This document shows, piece after piece, positions 10,750 through 23,222 of a DNA stretch of 64,000 nt. The DNA is from Lycocorax pyrrhopterus obiensis (lineage: Eukaryota; Chordata; Aves; Passeriformes; Paradisaeidae): assembly GCA_014706295.1 (NCBI GenBank), contig JACSVZ010000001.1, positions 117,704,763 through 117,768,762 on the forward strand. The letters run 5' to 3'. Position 1 is the first letter of the stretch. Every line of letters begins with the position of its first letter. The notes beneath the pieces are model-generated. The model was not told the DNA's origin. It searched no databases and worked only from the letters and a program-made list of their open reading frames with translations. The translations under genes and the position numbers were made by a program.

Positions 10750-12547
10750 CTTCAAATTTATGGGACAAATTCAACTGGAAAAATATCCTGAGGACTGAAC
10801 TTTCTGGACATTCATTTGGACTCTGGTCCCGTTCCCGTGTTAAGGAAAAACGGAGCAGGAGCCATTCTGGGAATCTGTGATTTCATGAAAATTAGCGTCT
10901 CTCTTCCCTCTTCACTTCCTTTAATTTCCTCATAAATGAATGAAATGAAACATTTGGAGCTGAATGAAATAATTTGTATTAAACTCAAGCAGACTGGCTG
11001 GCAGGCAAACGGGGTGTTGAGGCAAGAATAAATATTAATTATTCCTTAAATAGAATGGAATTGTTTTTATGTTTTCAGTTTATTTGCCAAATGAAATGTA
11101 ACATCACTGTCACATCCTGAGCTGAATAGGCAGGAAAAGAACTGGGCTGAACTGGGACAAAATGGGCAGCTGCAGGAACCCCAGCCCCAAGCTAAGACCT
11201 TGAGGAAGGCCTGGAAAAGCTGCTGAAGCAGCTCAAGGAGGTGGAGAGGGATTTTCCTAAGCCCTCTAGGGTTTAGGAACAACTACAAACACCAGTTATT
11301 CAACACCCAGCCTGGAATTAAAACAGATTCATTTACCCATTAAAAATACCTTTCTTTTTCCTCCCAAAATCATTACAACCACAAAGATTTCTCTTTCCTT
11401 TTTACCCTGTGATACATTTTCCATGTTTTTTCCACATCCTGCTGAACACACCTGGAATGTTTTTAAAGGAAAAAAGCCAATTTGCAACGCTCTATTTCAA
11501 TTTTAAAATGATGTCGTGCCCTGTTCTTAAGAGAATCCTATTTGCTCACACAGAAAAAAATTTGTGTTTTATACAGTATTTATAAAAGGTGACGTAAATC
11601 CACAAACAGGGAAGGGAAATAAATGGAAAAAAAATCAGTCAATGGGATTAAAAGATAAGGAGAATGTCAGCATGGATATGGGGCTGGAAGCAATAATACC
11701 TGCAAGGCTGAGCCCCCTGAAACTGCTGCAGAGGAGCCTTAGGAAGGGACAGGAATGTAAATACCATCCCAATGACAGCTCCTAATGATTTTCCTGGAAT
11801 TGCTTGCAAAGGAAAACTCTTGAGAACTCCCCACCTGCCCTTGCAGGGAGTCCCTCCATCAGGAACAAAGTGCAGGAAAGCAGTGCTGTCCTTTGGGGCT
11901 GTTTGCAATTAGAGATGCTGGTTTATCCCGTGGCAGGCCCAGAAGAGCCCAGAATGCCAGCGGGGCAGGAGCTGTGGGTGCCACGCTTGCAGGACGTTAT
12001 CAGGTGCTTCTGGCAGCCTGTGCCCTGCAAGCTCCCTCCCCCAGACAATAATAACCATTCCCAACAAGTTCCTTATCTTATCCCAGCAGCATCCCTGCAG
12101 GAGATTAGTCAGGCATCCCAGTGTCATGTTTTATCTCTAAAGCCTTGGATTTAGGCAGAGCATGTGTCTAGACCTAAAAGCCAGGTGTATTCCAGCCAAA
12201 CAGATGGGGATCCATAAACATTTCATTTTTTTTTTATGATATGCACCAAGTTTTCAAGCCTGCTTTAAATCAGCCACAGTTCTGACATTCTGACATAAAT
12301 TGACCAATTATTAAAATAAGAGGGAAATGCTTAAAATCAGGGAAACATTTCCTGAAAATAATTTCAATATGGTTCTTGTGCAAGGGAAGTGTGGAGTTTT
12401 CCTCGAAAACTGCCCCAATGTTCTGTGGAGGGCACACATGAATGCCAAGGATTTCACCTGATCCCTGCCCAGCACAGCAGCGTCCTGGAGCAGCACAAAG
12501 CAAGACCTGGGACAAGGCTTAAAAATGAGGTTTTATAGAAAGGTACA
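10750..12547. other. Unique intronic sequence, nothing recognised
   Basis: Repeat-poor. It is AT-rich at 10900-11060 and 11330-11650, with a T run near 12225-12236. No exon was recognised. Confidence 0.5.
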
Positions 12548-12951
12548 ATCACAGAATATCCTGAGCTGGAGGGGACCCACAAGGATCCCTCCAGGCATGG
12601 GGACTCCACCACTGCCCTGGGCAGCTGTGCCAGGGCTGAACTGCCCTTTCCATAAAGAAATTTTCCCAAAATCCAAATTAAACCTCCCCTGGCCCAGCCT
12701 GAGGCCGTTCCCTCTCCTCCTGTCCCTGTTCCCTGGGAGCAGAGCCCGACCCCCCCCGGCTGCCCCCTCCTGTCAGGGAGTTGTGCAGAGCCACAAGGTC
12801 CCCCCTGAGCCTCCTTTTCTCCAGGCTGAGCCCCTTCCCCAGCTCCCTCAGCCGCTCCTGGGGCTCCAGCCCCTTCCCAGCTCCGTTCCCTTCCCTGGAC
12901 ACGCTCCAGCCCCTCAGTGTCCTTCCCAGAGCGAGAACACACAACAGGTGC
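12548..12951 (-). mobile_element. CR1 LINE 3' fragment ('TGTGGATGTGGC' type relative), rearranged
   Basis: The plus strand reads ATCACAGAATATCCTGAGCT at the 3' end of the element and runs to CCTCAGTGTCCTTCCCAGAG at its 5' end. The internal TGTGGATGTGGC/GGCAGTGCTGGG segment is missing, so the end joins directly to the GGGACTCCACCACTGCCCTGG block. That is either an internal deletion or a related subfamily. A run of eight C lies inside it. A 256-residue open frame across it is an artefact. Confidence 0.9.
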
Positions 12952-15900
12952 CCCTATGTGGGATCTAAGTGGCACTGGGAGTGAGGAACCCCAACCTGCT
13001 GTTGTCCATGAGGAAAATCCTGCTGGAGGGGATGGGAAAAGGGAAGGATGAGCTGACAAAGCGGCCTCAGAGCCAGGAGGAGTTGAGGAGGGAAACTTGT
13101 GCCTGCAAAGCCCTGGGGATGAGCAGACCATGACCAAAATGTAATTTATATGAAGATGTTTTGAATTTCTTCCAGCTACTTCCAAGTCACCAACGCAGAA
13201 CAGCTCCTCGCTGCTTCCACACAAAGGTTTCTGCCGGGAATATCGCTGGATTATAATTACAGGCCAGCATTTAACGTTAATTACTGCAATAGCCCATGTT
13301 CAGGTGCACTGTGCAATGTAATCAGGGCACCCCTTGCTGTCCATAGCACCTTCCTCATCCTGCAGCCTGGAAAATTCCCATCCTGGAAAGACGTGGTTAA
13401 CAAAACCGCAATGTTTTGGGGTTTGTCTCTGGGGTTTTTAATATGAGCATTCAAAACTGCTGCTGCCTACTCCATCCAGGATGAGCAAGGACAGCCTGCA
13501 CCACTGGAGCATGAAGGATCCTGGTTCCTGCTCCACCTTCAGCCACAAAACCACCCTATGGATGTGGAGTCTCCCAGAGGGGTTAATGACAAAGCAACGG
13601 GAACAAAGTAGCACCACTTCTCCAAACTCACCTTCTCTGAGTGTGCAGCAGCATTTGTCTCAAAAGAGCTCTCTGAGGTGTTATTTTTGTTGATAAATCT
13701 AATTATGATGGTTATGTGCCACTCAGCAAGGCTGAAATCCCATCTAGGAAAAGGAATTTCAACGAACTTACAGCAAAATGAATATCAAAGCCCCAAAGGT
13801 TTTCTTCTTTTAAAGAGTAACAAGGGATACAGGTGAAAAAAAAAATACTTTGAAGGTTGTTGAACAACAAGAAAAAAAATGCATAGAAATACCAAGAAAT
13901 TCCTGGTTTAATGATTTCACAGCAAAGCTGGATTCTGCCACTTTGTCCCACCTCGAGGACTAACAACCGAGTTTGATGTGAACCTCAGGGAAACCTGGTG
14001 GGTTTTCCAGCCATGTGTGTCCTTCACTTTCAGATCAGTGGGATCCCAGAGAAAAAGGCACTGTAAGCCTCAATAAATATGCAAATGACTTCAAAAGGAG
14101 ATTAAAGCCTTTGTCCTGTTTATGTGATGAGTTTGTGCACCGGTAACCAAAGGGACGTCGGCTTTCTTACTTTAACCATTCCTTGAAGGTCATTTCTGCA
14201 CAGAAATGGGTTTTTTTGAAGACCTAAAAACTTGTTCTATAACAAAGGCAGAGCTAAACATCAAGCCTGTGGCTGGCTGGAATCAGTTCACCTGTATCCC
14301 CCGCGTTCCATCAATAGGCACAGCCGAAGGAACCGGCTTCCTGGCTGGAATGTTAATTATTCCCCTCCGCTTCCAGGAACAAGAGCATGGCATGGACAAA
14401 AAGAGATTCCTTTCTCCTCCTCTCATTAACCAGTTTCACTTGCTCAGCACATTAATGCAGAGCTAAGGATGATTATACAGGGGCTCACATGAGCTGAATA
14501 AATCTGCTTCCCGGACAGATGAGCCGAAGGCACTCGGGAATAACAAGGGCGATGCCGGAAGGAAACCCAGCGGTCCCCGCCGGAGCGTCATCCCAGCCCC
14601 ACACAGCAAAGGCAGGGATAAACCTGTAGGGGCTCGGGGTCAGGGCTTCACCTTCATCCTAAAAATAATCTCGCCCCCAGTATTGATTTTAAACTGTGGG
14701 CAGGTCCTCTCCTCACCTGAGGGATTGAAATGACCTTGGTTACGCTGGAAAAATGTGTCGGGATTGACAGCAGGAAAGGCAAGGCTCGTGGTTAGCGACT
14801 GGATCAGTAAACTGGGGACATGGAATGTGTGCAGTGCATGGAAATATCTGGACACCTCCCTATGGAGGCTCTTGATTTACACTAGGAGAGAGAGCAAACT
14901 GAAAGATTCCTCTAAATATAGGGAATGATAAAATAAAAGACCCTAACATTGCCAAATCCCATGGAACCTGCACTGCTTGCCAACAACATTAGAAGTCCTG
15001 CCATCCATCAAATCTCCCCATTCCGGAGAATGCCAAGTCCTCTCGCTTGGCGAAGGAGGATAGAGAAATGCAGGGTGACATTCCCTGCCTTTTGAAGGTG
15101 ACTGGCTTTGCATTTACTTTGGAAAGTTGCTCTGAAGGAATATGTCAGAAGCCTTAACATCCACACTTGCTAAATATCCAGGAGTCGGGCTCTTCCAATA
15201 GGTGACATTTGCTTCTGTTGCTCCTGGTGCATTTGTTCAGAGTCAAAGCCATTCCGGACCCGCAGACTGACAGGAATTCCTGGTTGTTGCAGTACCTCAC
15301 TTTGTTCCTTAAACACTTCTGAAAGCAACAATTTTGGGCTAAACTTCCCAGGAGAGGTTTCTCCAAGGCCAGAACAGGGCCAGATGGGTTGGAGCTGCTG
15401 CCAGATGGACCTGCTGAGAAGCACCTGGACCACCTTGAGCGGTCAATTAGTCAAGGGAGCCCCAGGGAGCTCCAGGGATGATTTAACCATTGCTTAATGT
15501 GAGAGCTGGAAGGCAAACAAGGGGATGGATCGATGGCCGTTGAGTCAGTGCCCGGCAGGATTTGATCCCGAGCTTAACACAAATGCCTCCGGAATTTCCC
15601 TTTGCTTGCACACCAGTTCTTCCCACTTTTTTACACCAGGCTACGATCCTGAAGACTTTTTTCACAGGAATACAGGCTCCTTCCCTTAAACGAGAACACA
15701 CGTGGAGATTTAGACCACTTTGTATCTTCCCAGCACGAGAAGAAAATTTCCCTCCGGAAAAACAAAAGTGAAAATGTTGTCCCTCATTCTGAGCTTCTTC
15801 AGGAAGCCCTGGGAGAGCTGACCCCAAATTCAGTTAAAACAAAGGATGGGAAACATCTCCTCAAGCTGGAAATTTGATGTAGTGTAATTTCACTAAAATA

Positions 15901-16062
15901 TCAAAATAGGCTGAGAAAACCAAGCCTGCTTTTTGGGGTGTCTCATCATAGACAGAAAATCTCTTGGATGTGTAAAAATTTTGCACTGATTTTTTTTTTG
16001 TTCCTGTATCTTTGTTTACTCCCAAAGGCATTGGTGCAGAATCTGCATTTAGGAGAAGTTAA
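12952..16062. other. Longest CR1-free stretch of the left intron
   Basis: About 3.1 kb of unique sequence with no recognised repeat. A CpG-containing patch at 14515-14600 (CGG, CGG, CGCCGG, CGTC) stands out modestly. No exon with splice sites was recognised. Confidence 0.5.
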
Positions 16063-16200
16063 AGAATCCTGGAACGGTTTGGATTGGAAGGGACTTTCCA
16101 CTAGGTCAGGTTGCTTTGAGCTGTGTCCAGCCTGGGCTTGAACATTCCCAGGGATGGGCAGCCACAGTTTCTCTGGGCAATTCCCACAGGAAAATCTGAA
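16063..16200 (-). mobile_element. CR1 LINE 3' fragment, internally deleted and old
   Basis: The plus strand reads AATCCTGGAACGGTTTGGATTGGAAGGGAC, then jumps to TTTCCACTAGGTCAGGTTGC. The usual CTTAAAG...ATGGGCAGGGACACC block is deleted. It fades out after GGGATGGGCAGCCACAGTTT CTCTGGG. Confidence 0.82.
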
Positions 16201-16467
16201 AAATTCCCCCTTCCTTCCAAAATCATGTTACCTCCTGATTTTTCTGCTACGTGCACGTGGAAGGAAACTCCACTTTTTCATGCCTGGAGATTTCTCATTG
16301 CACTTCCTTGTAGCTGCTGGTCCCAAAGTTAGAGAAAGAACAGATCATGGTGGATTTTATAACCAACACTGTCTCATGAAATTAATTCACTGGTCACAGA
16401 AATGCAAATAAAATCCAAATAATAATGCCCTCAATAACATAATCAGCCCTGAATTAGGCAGACAGAT

Positions 16468-16535
16468 GGATGAGATGATTGTTGGAGATCCCTTCCAACA
16501 GTAATGGTCTATTCTGTTCTGTTCTATTCTATTAC
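16468..16535 (+). mobile_element. Short CR1-like 3' end with TTCTR pentamer tail
   Basis: ATGATTGTTGGAGATCCCTT CCAACAGTAATGG is followed by TTCTGTTCTGTTCTATTCTA TTA. The CCTTCCAAC core is CR1-like and the pentamer array resembles an expanded tail. Only about 70 bases are present, so the family is uncertain. Confidence 0.5.
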
Positions 16536-17411
16536 ATGCCATCCTAAATAATGTGGAAAGAACAAAAATCCAAGGAACAAAACCCACTCCGTCCCAAAAA
16601 CATAAGCAGTGCTATCAATACCTTGCATATATTATATCAGTTATAACCTTTATTGCCAATTAACAGCCATTAGAATAAAACAGTGATTGGGGAAAGCTAA
16701 ATGGCCTCTTAACCACACATGGAAAGGGCAAAGGAATTATTCTGGGAACAGCACGTGGCCAGAATTCTGTGGGAACACTTAAATACAGCCACACACCTCG
16801 CAATCAACATCAACACAAAATCAGGGTAATTATGCCATGTCCTCTACAAGCAGCAGTACAAAAAAAAAATTAAAGGGATTTATAGATTATTATTTCAATT
16901 AAGTGCTCCAGCCTCAGCATCAGGATTTATCTTCCTTGCATCTCGCAGGATGCTGAGTGACATCCCGATAAAAATCTTACCAACCACTGTTAGTGCTACA
17001 AAAATCCACCGTATTTCATACTCCCCCTTGTATCTGCAGAGCAGAACTGAGCCATCAACCTTCCCAGGAAATCCTGCTGCCAAAATAACCTTGCAATCTT
17101 AGAGATGAGGGCTGGGTTATGCAGAAATCATGTTTTATTTGGAGTCTGCATGGAAAATGCAAACTCAGACACACCAGAGAGCAAAAGGACTCTGATGAGC
17201 GTTGAGATTCTGCAAGCAAGAGGCATTAAAAACTCTTCTGATTGCTCTTATCAGCTGTAAAAAGATTCAGAGTCACCCTAACAGCAAAAGGATTTCATTA
17301 TCCCAGAGAGAGAAAGATCTTACACCATTTAAATAGAGATTTTTACTGTCAATGACAAGCTCCTGAGCCTCTCTAGAGGTTTAAAATTATTGACAGAAAT
17401 ATTATCTGTAT
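16536..17411. other. Unique intronic sequence, nothing recognised
   Basis: AT-rich, no CR1. The part from 17100 to 17400 is complex unique sequence that could be conserved, but nothing specific was identified. Confidence 0.5.
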
Positions 17412-17492
17412 GAGAGGCTGTGGCTGCCCCATCCCTGAAGTGTCCAAGGCCAGGTTGGATGGGGCTTGGAGCAGCCTGGGATAGTGGAAGGT
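17412..17492 (+). mobile_element. CR1 LINE internal fragment lacking its 3' end
   Basis: Covers GAGGCTGTGGCTGCCCCATC to AGCAGCCTGGGATAGTGGAA GG and stops before the CATGGCAGGGGTGG block, so both ends are missing. Confidence 0.9.
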
Positions 17493-18025
17493 TGAGCTGA
17501 GCTCAGAGTTCAGCTGGTTTTAATGACACAACAATTTAAGATGCCTTAGAAACTACAGAACAACTGTAACAGTTATTAGATGTGGAAAAAATTCCCAAGT
17601 TCAGTGAAAACCCTCACTCAAGGTGTGATGGATACAGATGAAGGGCCTACAGAGTCTCAGCCACCTTCCAGAAACACTTGGGGAAAAAATAAAAGCCCAT
17701 GGACAAAGGAGGATCACAAAAGAAGTTTTATTTCCCTTTTTACTTAAGGTGATTTGTAATATTTTATTAATTTGTAATATATTAATTATAAGACAGTAAA
17801 TGTTGAGCTGATTGAGCAAATGTCACTCCAGTAAAACTCCTTTGTAAATTGGCAGACAGAAAAGTTAATTTCTGTGTGGGTTTTTTCCCAAAACAACCCT
17901 GCAACTAAAAATTACCACTTTATGTGTCCTGTTCAAGCTCCTCTATAGTTTTTCATTTTCCCTTGTAGATTTTTTTCCCCAGTGGCCTGTGCAGAATGTG
18001 AAGTTTTCAGACAGAATTTAATGAA

Positions 18026-18118
18026 AAAAAAATAGGGTCACATGCAAAGCATACGATAAAAAATAGGGTTATATGCAAAGAATCCAATAAAAAATAGGGT
18101 CATAGGCAAAGAATACAA
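18026..18118. repeat. 31-bp minisatellite, about 3 copies
   Basis: The unit AAAAATAGGGTCACATGCAA followed by AGCATACGATA recurs with AATAGGGT at 18031, 18062 and 18093, an exact 31-base period. Units differ by a few substitutions (CATGC/TATGC/TAGGC; CATACGAT/AATCCAAT/AATACAAG). Confidence 0.92.
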
Positions 18119-18709
18119 GAGCTCGGGCACTACAGGAAATGTAAATGTTAAAAATCACACGAGAGAAGATAATAATAATAAAAAAGAAGTGCCCACAATA
18201 CAACAAAAGCAGCAGCAAAGCTACTGCACCGAGCAGCCCTCAAGGCTGATGGAGGGATGGGTTGACCTCGGAGGCCTCTGCCTTTCCTGACTTCCAGACT
18301 TCCGTGGGGCTCATTAAAGGCTCCAAGCACAAAGCATCAAACACTTCAAGGAAAAGTTGGTCTCCATGGGAATAGAGGACAAACTAAAAATAACCATAAG
18401 CTGGCATTTTAACAATTTTGCAGGAGATTGTCATGGCAATGAACAGAGTTGTAACCTGTTGTCATGATAACCGAAGTTTTAAATTAATGGGAAAGCACTC
18501 CACTTCCACTTCATCTTTATTCATAACAGATCCGACATCCTCCATGGGAGGATTCCACGTTAGTGCCTTCAAGGAACCAGACAGTTTGGGAGAAGCAAGG
18601 GAGGGATAAAGGACAGTGGGGATTAAAAGAAAAATGTAAAACTCCACAGCCAAAGTGAAGCACCAACAGGAGGGAAAAGAACCCAGGGGTGAAAATCCTT
18701 CGACAGATG

Positions 18710-18935
18710 AAGGATATTGGGTAGGAATTCCTGGCTGTGAGGGTGGGCAGGCCCTGGCACAGGGTGCCCAGAGCAGCTGTGGCTGCCCCTGGATCCCTGG
18801 AAGTGTCCAAGGCCAGGTTGGACACTGGGGCTTGGAGCAGCCTGGGACAGTGGAAGGTGTCCCTGCCCATGGCAGGGGTGGCACTGGATGAACTTTAAGG
18901 TCCCTTCCCACCCAAACCGTCCTGGGATTTTGTGA
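18710..18935 (+). mobile_element. CR1 LINE 3' fragment (major type, ACATTGGGG sub-lineage relative)
   Basis: Starts at AGGATATTGGGTAGGAATTC and ends CCCACCCAAACCGTCCTGGG then ATTTTGTGA. It contains GGACACTGGGGCTTGG, like the copies at 8170 and 47112. Confidence 0.95.
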
Positions 18936-19050
18936 CTCAGGTCCCATCTTGACAATCTCTTCTCAAACCACAGTTCACAGCACATTAAGTACCACAGAAT
19001 GTCCAGTTTTTCAAGACACTCAAACTAGGGGAAAATAATCTTGATTTCCA

Positions 19051-19129
19051 GTCCAGAGGAAGCCAGGGGATGCCCCAGGGGCTGGAGCCCCTCTGCTCTG
19101 GAGCCAGGCTGGGAGAGCTGGGGGTGTTG
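19051..19129 (+). mobile_element. CR1 LINE internal fragment lacking its 3' end
   Basis: GTCCAGAGGAAGCCAGGGGA through GGGAGAGCTGGGGGTGTTGG, then unrelated sequence. This is the 5' portion of the usual copies with the 3' two thirds missing. It lies only 115 bases after the copy ending at 18935, and the order (3' tail first, then a more 5' segment) shows it is a separate piece. Confidence 0.9.
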
Positions 19130-20097
19130 GGTATAAGTCACCAACCTGCTGCTCGTGCATTCAGAGAGACCCTCATTATATGAATGGGCTCAGAGCAAAC
19201 CATGCCTTGTTTGATGACAACATAATTGTTATTTTTGTGGAAAATTGCTCTGCTCACCCTGAAATTACTAGGATAGTCCATCATACTACTGTTCCCTTAA
19301 CTGTTTTAAGGGGAGAGAAAAACTGTTCTGGCAACAGAGTGCCTGCACACATCTTTACACCTTCAACCCAGCACAGAACGGTCTTCACTTCAACAGAGTT
19401 CCTAATTTGAAATAAAAATAAACTAGAGGTAAACAGAAGTTCAGGGCCTACACACATTCATCTTTCTGAATGAGATTCATCATTGTTCAGCTGTAAAAAT
19501 CAAGGTTTTCCCCTCTCTGATTTCATTTACAGTCACCATGTGCTTTGCATCTCCTGGGAATGCCATGGAATCGACCTCTTCTCCCCGGAGATGGATGCTC
19601 TTTGCTGCCAAACATGAGGTCTCTAATGATGAGGCACAGAAATGTCATTTTTAAGTGTAAATAGATGGCAACAAATCAAGCATAAAGTGGACACTTCCTC
19701 TGGTTACTTACTAAAGAGAATTTTGTAACTATGAGCTCCGAAGTTTCTTCACCTGTTTTCACTCCAGGGCTTCTTCCTTGTACTTCTCCTCCCAAACCTT
19801 CCTCTTTGCTGCTCTCAGTCTTCTGAGAGCTCATCTTTCCAGCCCAATTTCTTCTTTATTCTACTTGTTCCTGAGAATTATTTTGTTGACAGAGTGAAAC
19901 AACTCAGAGCTGCTCCTGGGAAGGGCTGCTAGGCTGACAGTTCTCTGGAAGGAGGGGCTGGGGAGCGGCTTCAGAGAGGAGCATGGCCAGCACTGGGGTG
20001 GTGGTCACACGCTGCTGCTTTTCCCGGGAATACTGAAGCCCTGGCTTTCTTTCCTCAGGTCGCTGCTAAGGCAGGACCTCAGAACAGGAAAGACAAG
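19130..20097. other. Unique intronic sequence, nothing recognised
   Basis: No repeat family or exon recognised. Confidence 0.5.
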
Positions 20098-20541
20098 GCT
20101 CTGCTGGAGCAATTCCAGAGGAGGCCCCGGAGCTGCTCCAGGGCTGGAGCCCCTCTGCTCTGGAGCCAGGCTGGGAGAGCTGGGAGTGCTCACCTGGAGA
20201 GGAGAAGGCTCCAGGGAGAGCTCAGAGCCCCTTGCAGGGCCTGAAGGGGCTCCAGGAGAGCTGGAGAGGGACTGGGGACAGGGGATGGAATGACAGGACA
20301 AGGAGAATGGCTTCCCACTGCCAGAGGGTGGGGTTAGATGGGATATTGGGAAGGAATTCCTCCTCTGAGACCCTGGCACAGATTATTCAGAGAAGCTGTG
20401 GCTGCCCCATCCCGGGGAGTGTCCAAGGCCAGGTTGGACGAGGCTTGGAGCAGCCTGGGATAGTGGAAGGTGTCCCTGCCATGGCAGGGGGTGGAACCTC
20501 TAAGGTCCCTTCCAACCCAAACCATCCTGGAATTCCATGAT
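20098..20541 (+). mobile_element. CR1 LINE 3' fragment, near-complete 3' region (major type)
   Basis: Starts at GCTCTGCTGGAGCAATTCCA and ends CCAACCCAAACCATCCTGGA then ATTCCATGA. The GAGGGTGGGCAGGCCC block has a small deletion (CTGAGACCCTGG), and the CATGGCAGGG block is shortened. Confidence 0.95.
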
Positions 20542-20739
20542 CTTCCCTATGTACCACCAGTTTATCACCAGGAGCCCAAGCCTTGCACCCTACCACAAAA
20601 GCTGATTTTTTCCCAGATGAAGGATAGCAGCTTATTCTGGGAATTCAAAGGGCTTTCCATGACAAGCCTGTTGACAAATACATTCCTGTAAAAAGACCCG
20701 GAGACGGCAATTCCTGCAAGGAAACGAGCACTTCTCACC

Positions 20740-21020
20740 ATCAGCAGAAATCCAGGGGTCGGGCGGGGGAAAGGAGCGGTGGGAGCGAGGGGAGGGGAAG
20801 GGAAAAAAGGCTGCAGCACTAAAGAGTCTTTCAGGACTCATTTATTCGAGCAGTGCCAAGGCAGCTCACTGCTGCAATATTTTCTTCCTGCACTCAGAGC
20901 CAGGGCTTTGGGATCTAATAAATCATCGCTGGCCGCAGAGACATTAAAATTCTAGCCCAGTACTGCATCAGATGAAACGAGGCCGAGTGCCAGCGAGCGC
21001 AGGGAGAGGGAAGGGCAGCC
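20740..21020. other. GC/CpG-leaning unique patch
   Basis: GGGGTCGGGCGGGGGAAAGG and, further on, CGCTGGCCGCAGAGAC and CGAGGCCGAGTGCCAGCGAG CGC give a moderate CpG enrichment in unique sequence. I recognised no exon or promoter motif. Confidence 0.3.
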
Positions 21021-21126
21021 ACACACACTTTAAAACAAGTATACGAATGCATCTGCATATAAGCAACACCTGATTTTGGCTGCACACCAGGCTAAATCTA
21101 ATGAAATGGAACAGCGAAACGGATCT

Positions 21127-21183
21127 GCAACTGGATGGTCTTTAAGGTCCCCCCCAACCCAAACCATTCTGGGATTCTGTGAT
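21127..21183 (+). mobile_element. Very short CR1 3' tail (57 bases)
   Basis: Only the last 57 bases of a CR1 are present: ACTGGATGGTCTTTAAGGTC, then CCAACCCAAACCATTCTGGG and ATTCTGTGATT. The extreme 5' truncation fits aborted reverse transcription. Confidence 0.92.
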
Positions 21184-21929
21184 TAATAAACTCAACCGCT
21201 CCACTTCGGGAAAGCTGATCCCCATTAAATTAGAAATAAGATATTAGGTGTAAAGCACAGTAGGAAAACAGACTCAGTAATTAACAGATCTGGTACAAAC
21301 CAGGGAATTATTTCTGAAGCTTATAAGTCTTTTCCAAGCCTGGCTCAGCTCACGTTTCTGTCTGTACAAACCTCTGTGCTGGATCACATTGACTGCGCCC
21401 GGTGTGAGAAATAATTGTGCACCAGGAGGGAAGAAAAACTCAATATTTAATCTAAAAACATTTTTGCAGAAGTCAAGCCACTAAATTTTAATTTATTACC
21501 TTCAGCCTGAAAAAATGTTAATAACAAGGATCTGACCACTTATTTTTCTGTGCAAGATGGAAAAAAAAGGTGTGGGGGGGGGGAGGAAAGGCAGCAAATA
21601 TTAAGGGTTTTCAACAGATCACGAGGCAGCCTTAGAGCTTATTTGCAATCATTTAATTGAAGCACCTGGGGATTTAAGAGGTATTGAATGCGTGGGGTGC
21701 AAACACGCACTGAGAAAAACAAGCCAGGATATGAATTTGAACTGCAAGTGGCAGAAAGAAACACGCAGGAAAAGGCCTTTATTTTAGACTGGGTGAGATT
21801 TTAACTCCGGCTGAGAGATTCCCCAAAATGTGGGGTGCCAGGGCCAGGAGACGTTTCCATCCTGGTTTATGAACAACCCCCATCTCCAACTCACACAAGG
21901 ACAAGTTCACCTTCCAGCTCCATGGAGTC
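21184..21929. other. Unique intronic sequence with a G run
   Basis: Contains a run of ten G within GTGTGGGGGGGGGGAGG at about 21571-21586. Otherwise unique and AT-leaning. No exon recognised. Confidence 0.5.
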
Positions 21930-22088
21930 TGTGGCAGAGGTTCCCAAAGCCCCCATCCCTGGAGTGATTTAAAAGCCATGTGGATGTGGCATTTCGGGAC
22001 ATGGGGCAGGGGTGGCTTTGGCAGTGCTGGGGAACATCTGGACTTGGATCACATTAAAGATCTTTTCCAACCTCAATGATTCTGTGAG
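21930..22088 (+). mobile_element. CR1 LINE 3' fragment ('TGTGGATGTGGC' type)
   Basis: CCCCCATCCCTGGAGTGATT TAAAAGCCATGTGGATGTGG, later GGCTTTGGCAGTGCTGGGGA, ending CCTCAATGATTCTGTGA. Same subfamily as 7364-7683. Confidence 0.92.
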
Positions 22089-23030
22089 GCTGAAATGGCC
22101 AATGTGATTTTGACCTCCTACACAGGGGCTCCTTGTTCGGGAGCAGAGTAAGAGGAACTTAGAGGAAAAGATATGGAAGTGAAGGGAACATGCAGAAAAA
22201 GAGGTTTGAAATGGTGGAAAACAGTTGGCTAAAACAGAGAAAAAGGAGATGGCTCAGAGACACACTAGAAATTAATAAGCCACCCAAACACAGTTTCATT
22301 CTCTGATATGCAAACACTAAGAAAGAAGACAACAAAAAACCCCTTCAGTTATCAATTTTAATACTGAATGTGTACTTAAAAGCCAGAAGCAGTAGCTATA
22401 ATTTGTCTATATGCACTTCAAGACAGAAATTTGGAAGGGCTCATGCTTAAAAATAAAGCTTCTCTTTTCCCCAAGTGAGTGAAGAACTTCACAAGATGTG
22501 CCTGTACTCTATAAAAGCAATTGAGACACAAGAAAATTCTCTGCTCACCTTTTATTTTCTTTAAATGGAGCACTTTTCTCTTCAAAACATGTTTCCAAGG
22601 CCATCTTTTTTTTTCCCCACCTATGCTTTTTTGCTTCTCTGCCTCACAGTTTTTCCCCAGCCCTCTTCAAGCGTGGCCATTTAATTTCTTTATTTCTTTT
22701 CCACCACGAGGAAAACCAAAATCAATATTGCAGCCAAGAAATGAGGCAGAAATAAACCAGTTGCATGGACTAACCCGAGCCTGGAGGAGGAGAAGGCCCA
22801 CAGTGAGGTCATTTGGGAAAACAGAACATGAGTTTTGTTTGCTTTTAAGATCTGAGACTATTCAGTTTCTTTACAACACAGGGAAACTCAAAAGCCTGTA
22901 AAACCTTCTCCAAACAGTTACAAAACAAGGGGTGAGGGATGTTTCTCAAAGTTTCTATTAACTCCTTGGAAGACTGGCATCAGTTGGACCAATCTCCAAA
23001 CGAGCTGAGTGGATGTCATGGATTATTTTA
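22089..23030. other. Unique intronic sequence, nothing recognised
   Basis: No repeat family was recognised. It contains a T-rich stretch at 22600-22620. Confidence 0.5.
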
Positions 23031-23222
23031 GAACCACAGAGTCATTAAGGATGGAAAAGCCCTCCAAGACCATCGAGTCCAATTGTTCTCCAGCACTGCC
23101 AAGGCCCCCACTGCCCCACGTCCCCAAGTGCCCCATCCACATGGCTTTGGAACAGTTCCAGGGATGATGATTCCACCATTGCCCTGAGCAACCTGTGCCA
23201 CTCACAAACATCCTTAATCTGA
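23031..23222 (-). mobile_element. CR1 LINE 3' fragment ('TGTGGATGTGGC' type)
   Basis: The plus strand reads ACCACAGAGTCATTAAGGAT, then CCATCGAGTCCAATTGTTCT CCAGCACTGCC and ATCCACATGGCTTTGG, and fades near CCTTAATCTGACC. It is the reverse complement of the second CR1 type. Confidence 0.9.

Noticed and set aside
12454..13224. 256-codon minus-strand open frame
   Set aside because: It runs across a CR1 3' fragment and its flanks. CR1 3' regions are GC-rich and stop-poor on several frames; no domain or splice context.
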